The position numbers and the translations under genes are program-made. A stretch of DNA of 64,000 nt from Schistocephalus solidus (taxonomy: Eukaryota; Platyhelminthes; Cestoda; Diphyllobothriidea; Diphyllobothriidae), in contig WEDG01005155.1 of the NCBI GenBank assembly GCA_017591395.1, forward strand, positions 1-64,000, read 5' to 3'. Below are positions 62,359 to 64,000 of the stretch, one piece after another (the first letter of the stretch is position 1; the number at the start of each line of letters is the position of its first letter). The notes below the pieces were generated by a model, which was not told the DNA's origin, made no database searches, and was given only the letters and a program-made list of their open reading frames with translations.

Positions 62359-62995
62359 CTTTGGCTGTGTCGGCGGTGTACTTCGTGTGGATGCCGGTCG
62401 TCGCTGTTCCACCGGTGATGGCAAGTTTTTCTTCCGTTGTTCGCCCATCAAAGGGCAACCGGTGGACGCCCTCGGAGCTCAGATCCGACAGTTGGCTCTA
62501 GAGGCCAAACAACGCCTTCGTCAGGAGCAAGCCGCTAAGGGACAGGCTGCTGCCATCAAGACAGCACCCAACGGTTTCACCACGGCCATCGACTACCCCG
62601 GCGGCGGCGGCGGCCGTGGCAGCTCACGGCCTCCGCCAATTCCACCGAAGTTCTCACACGATGCGTTCGGGTCTGAGAGATGGAGGCGGGCAAGCACAAA
62701 TATACGACCTACCCCGCCACCGCTTTCACCATTATCACAACCCACTGCCGATGTCGTCAAAACAGACAGTGCTGAGTTTCGGGTGAATGAGGGTTCACCG
62801 GGTTGCTCAACTTCCGTAGCCGTATCCGATCGTGTTCAGGAGACCGAGATTGATGCAGTAGTGTTGGAAGAGCGTCAAGAGTCCACTGAGGGACCGGCAA
62901 AGTGTGGATCTACGGGCACTGAGGAGACATCGGGGAAGAAAATGCATGTGGAGGCGGAGCCTGGGGATGTGTTCATTGCCTCGCCAGGAAAAGCC
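62359..62995 (+). CDS. Dok/IRS-type docking protein, exon with second half of the PTB domain and proline-rich tail
   Basis: The acceptor is TTTCTTCGTAG and the donor a perfect GTAAGT at 62996. The exon is 637 nt, entered in phase 2 and left in phase 0. The first base completes an Arg codon from the previous exon; then FGCVGGVLRVDAGRRCSTGD and GKFFFRC give the remaining PTB strands, including the GRRC signature whose Arg contacts phosphotyrosine in Dok/IRS proteins, followed by the final helix (ALGAQIRQLALEAKQR). A glycine run and RPPPIPPKF (about 62626-62652) follow; the latter fits both SH3-ligand patterns, RxxPxxP and PxxPxK. The rest is Ser/Thr/Glu-rich and probably unstructured. Since the frame leaves in phase 0 with a good donor, more exons follow outside the window or unrecognised downstream. 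Confidence 0.87.
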
Positions 62996-63724
62996 GTAAG
63001 TTAGTGTTTACTGACTGTGAAGAATTCTCACTTACTTCCTGAGGACTCGTATTTTTGCTTGTATTGGCAGTTTACTGACTGTGCTTATACCCTACTTCGC
63101 CAGAGTCGCTGGCATAAGAATTTTATAAGTCAGTCTTCATTGATCGTACACATGTAAAAACCAGTCTGCAATTAACGTACTATCATCGAAGTAGGAGTTT
63201 TAGAGTTTCCAAAAACCCCACGGATTCCGCTAGTTCCCGGACATAGATAAAACAGCAAACCATTACCTGCTATTGGTATTGTAATGGTATAATCTGCTAC
63301 GGGGCTTTAGAACCCTCTTTATTTTAAATTTATCCCGTCAGACTTCAGTACAACTTGGTCAACATTTTACCAGGTCAGTAAAAATAATAAAGTAGCGTTA
63401 AATATGCACAACTTCTTTAACCTTCTGTGTCGGAAAGCTTCCATGTTCTCACAAAGCCCTTTTGCGTCGATCAAAGGATTAGTAGAATAAATTGGGTCAG
63501 AGTTACCTTTTGCCTGCTACTGCACCCCAAGCCCTCGGCACTAATTCCTTCAGAAGGACTGGCGATACTGAGGTGGCAAGTGTTTGAGGCTATTTCAAGG
63601 TTCTATCCAACCGATCTTAATGCAACCAAATCATTATTTCGGCTATCGAAACGAAGCGCTTGAAAACAGGACAGTTAGGACATGAAACTTAAAACGCCTA
63701 CTTTGTACCCAACATGATGTGTGG
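62996..63724. other. start of the next intron, no feature seen
   Basis: Sequence after the GTAAGT donor is AT-rich. A frame at 63427-63663 resembles no known protein. Confidence 0.5.
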
Positions 63725-63860
63725 AAGATCTCGACCTACACTGCATCTACTGGACTCTTTTCCTCCCTCGCTGGCCTGACCTCCGTGGCCAGGACGATCG
63801 GTGACGGGCTCGGATGCAGTGGTGGGCGAAGCAGTACAACCCATCCACGCGTGCGACACA
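63725..63860 (+). repeat. dispersed repeat, copy 4 of the four-copy family
   Basis: CACTGCATCTACTGGACTC, then CACGCGTGCGACACACTAC correspond to blocks of the copies at 9.7, 19.4 and 54.2 kb. The most diverged copy. Confidence 0.45.
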
Positions 63861-63960
63861 CTACTTGTTTCCCACAGCCTGCACCAGAAATTCATGAGGG
63901 CAGCTCGGATCTCACGTGCGTGAGCGTGCCAAAGAGGCGGGCCACGAGCCTAATGGGGGC

Positions 63961-63990
63961 CTCTCTCTCTTTCTCTATCTCTCTCTATCT
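63961..63990. repeat. (CT)n microsatellite
   Basis: About 30 bp of CT with TT and TA interruptions at the right edge. Confidence 0.9.
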
Positions 63991-64000
63991 CATGAAATTC

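Overview
The window looks like a stretch of a eukaryotic (metazoan) nuclear genome, most likely a flatworm and possibly a tapeworm. The species call is inference only. It rests on very large introns, gene-poor sequence packed with decayed retroelements, Penelope-like elements carrying hammerhead-type motifs, tRNA-derived SINEs and long microsatellites. Nothing suggests bacterial organisation.

The only host gene I can support is spread across almost the whole window on the + strand. Three exons (7478-8015, 25513-25672, 62359-62995) have matching splice phases (1/1, 2/2, ending in phase 0). Together they encode 445 codons: a partial pleckstrin-homology (PH) domain, a short Tyr-containing linker, a complete IRS-type phosphotyrosine-binding (PTB) domain, and a proline-rich tail. 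This is the layout of a Dok/IRS-type docking protein. The second intron interrupts the PTB core and is 36,686 bp; the first is 17,497 bp. Almost everything else in the window is therefore intronic.

Layout: 1-615, 3' end of a non-LTR retrotransposon; 1174-2510, broken Ty3/gypsy integrase and LTR piece; 2512-3655 (-), Penelope-like element with a damaged catalytic motif; 7478-8015, docking-protein exon; 12582-16714 (-), array of 14 units of about 303 bp built from a tRNA-derived SINE; 23657-25162, Penelope-like element bracketed by inverted hammerhead-bearing repeats; 25513-25672, docking-protein exon; 28-32 kb, dispersed repeats with an inverted pair; 36.3-38.3 kb, hammerhead-type repeat and long CT tracts; 42640-44715 (-), Ty3/gypsy RNase H-integrase remnant; 45.4-46.5 kb, SINE pieces and a long CTA tract; 47.3-48.9 kb, inverted repeat with arms of about 490 bp; 49.0-49.6 kb, direct duplication; 51.9-52.8 kb, inverted hammerhead-type repeats flanking a TATC satellite; 55-57 kb, telomere-like degenerate repeats; 62359-62995, docking-protein exon.

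The most unusual features are the very long introns, the amplification of a whole SINE into a satellite whose units vary mainly in the tRNA D-arm/A-box, one SINE body joined to at least three different tRNA-like heads, and several inverted repeats bearing hammerhead motifs.
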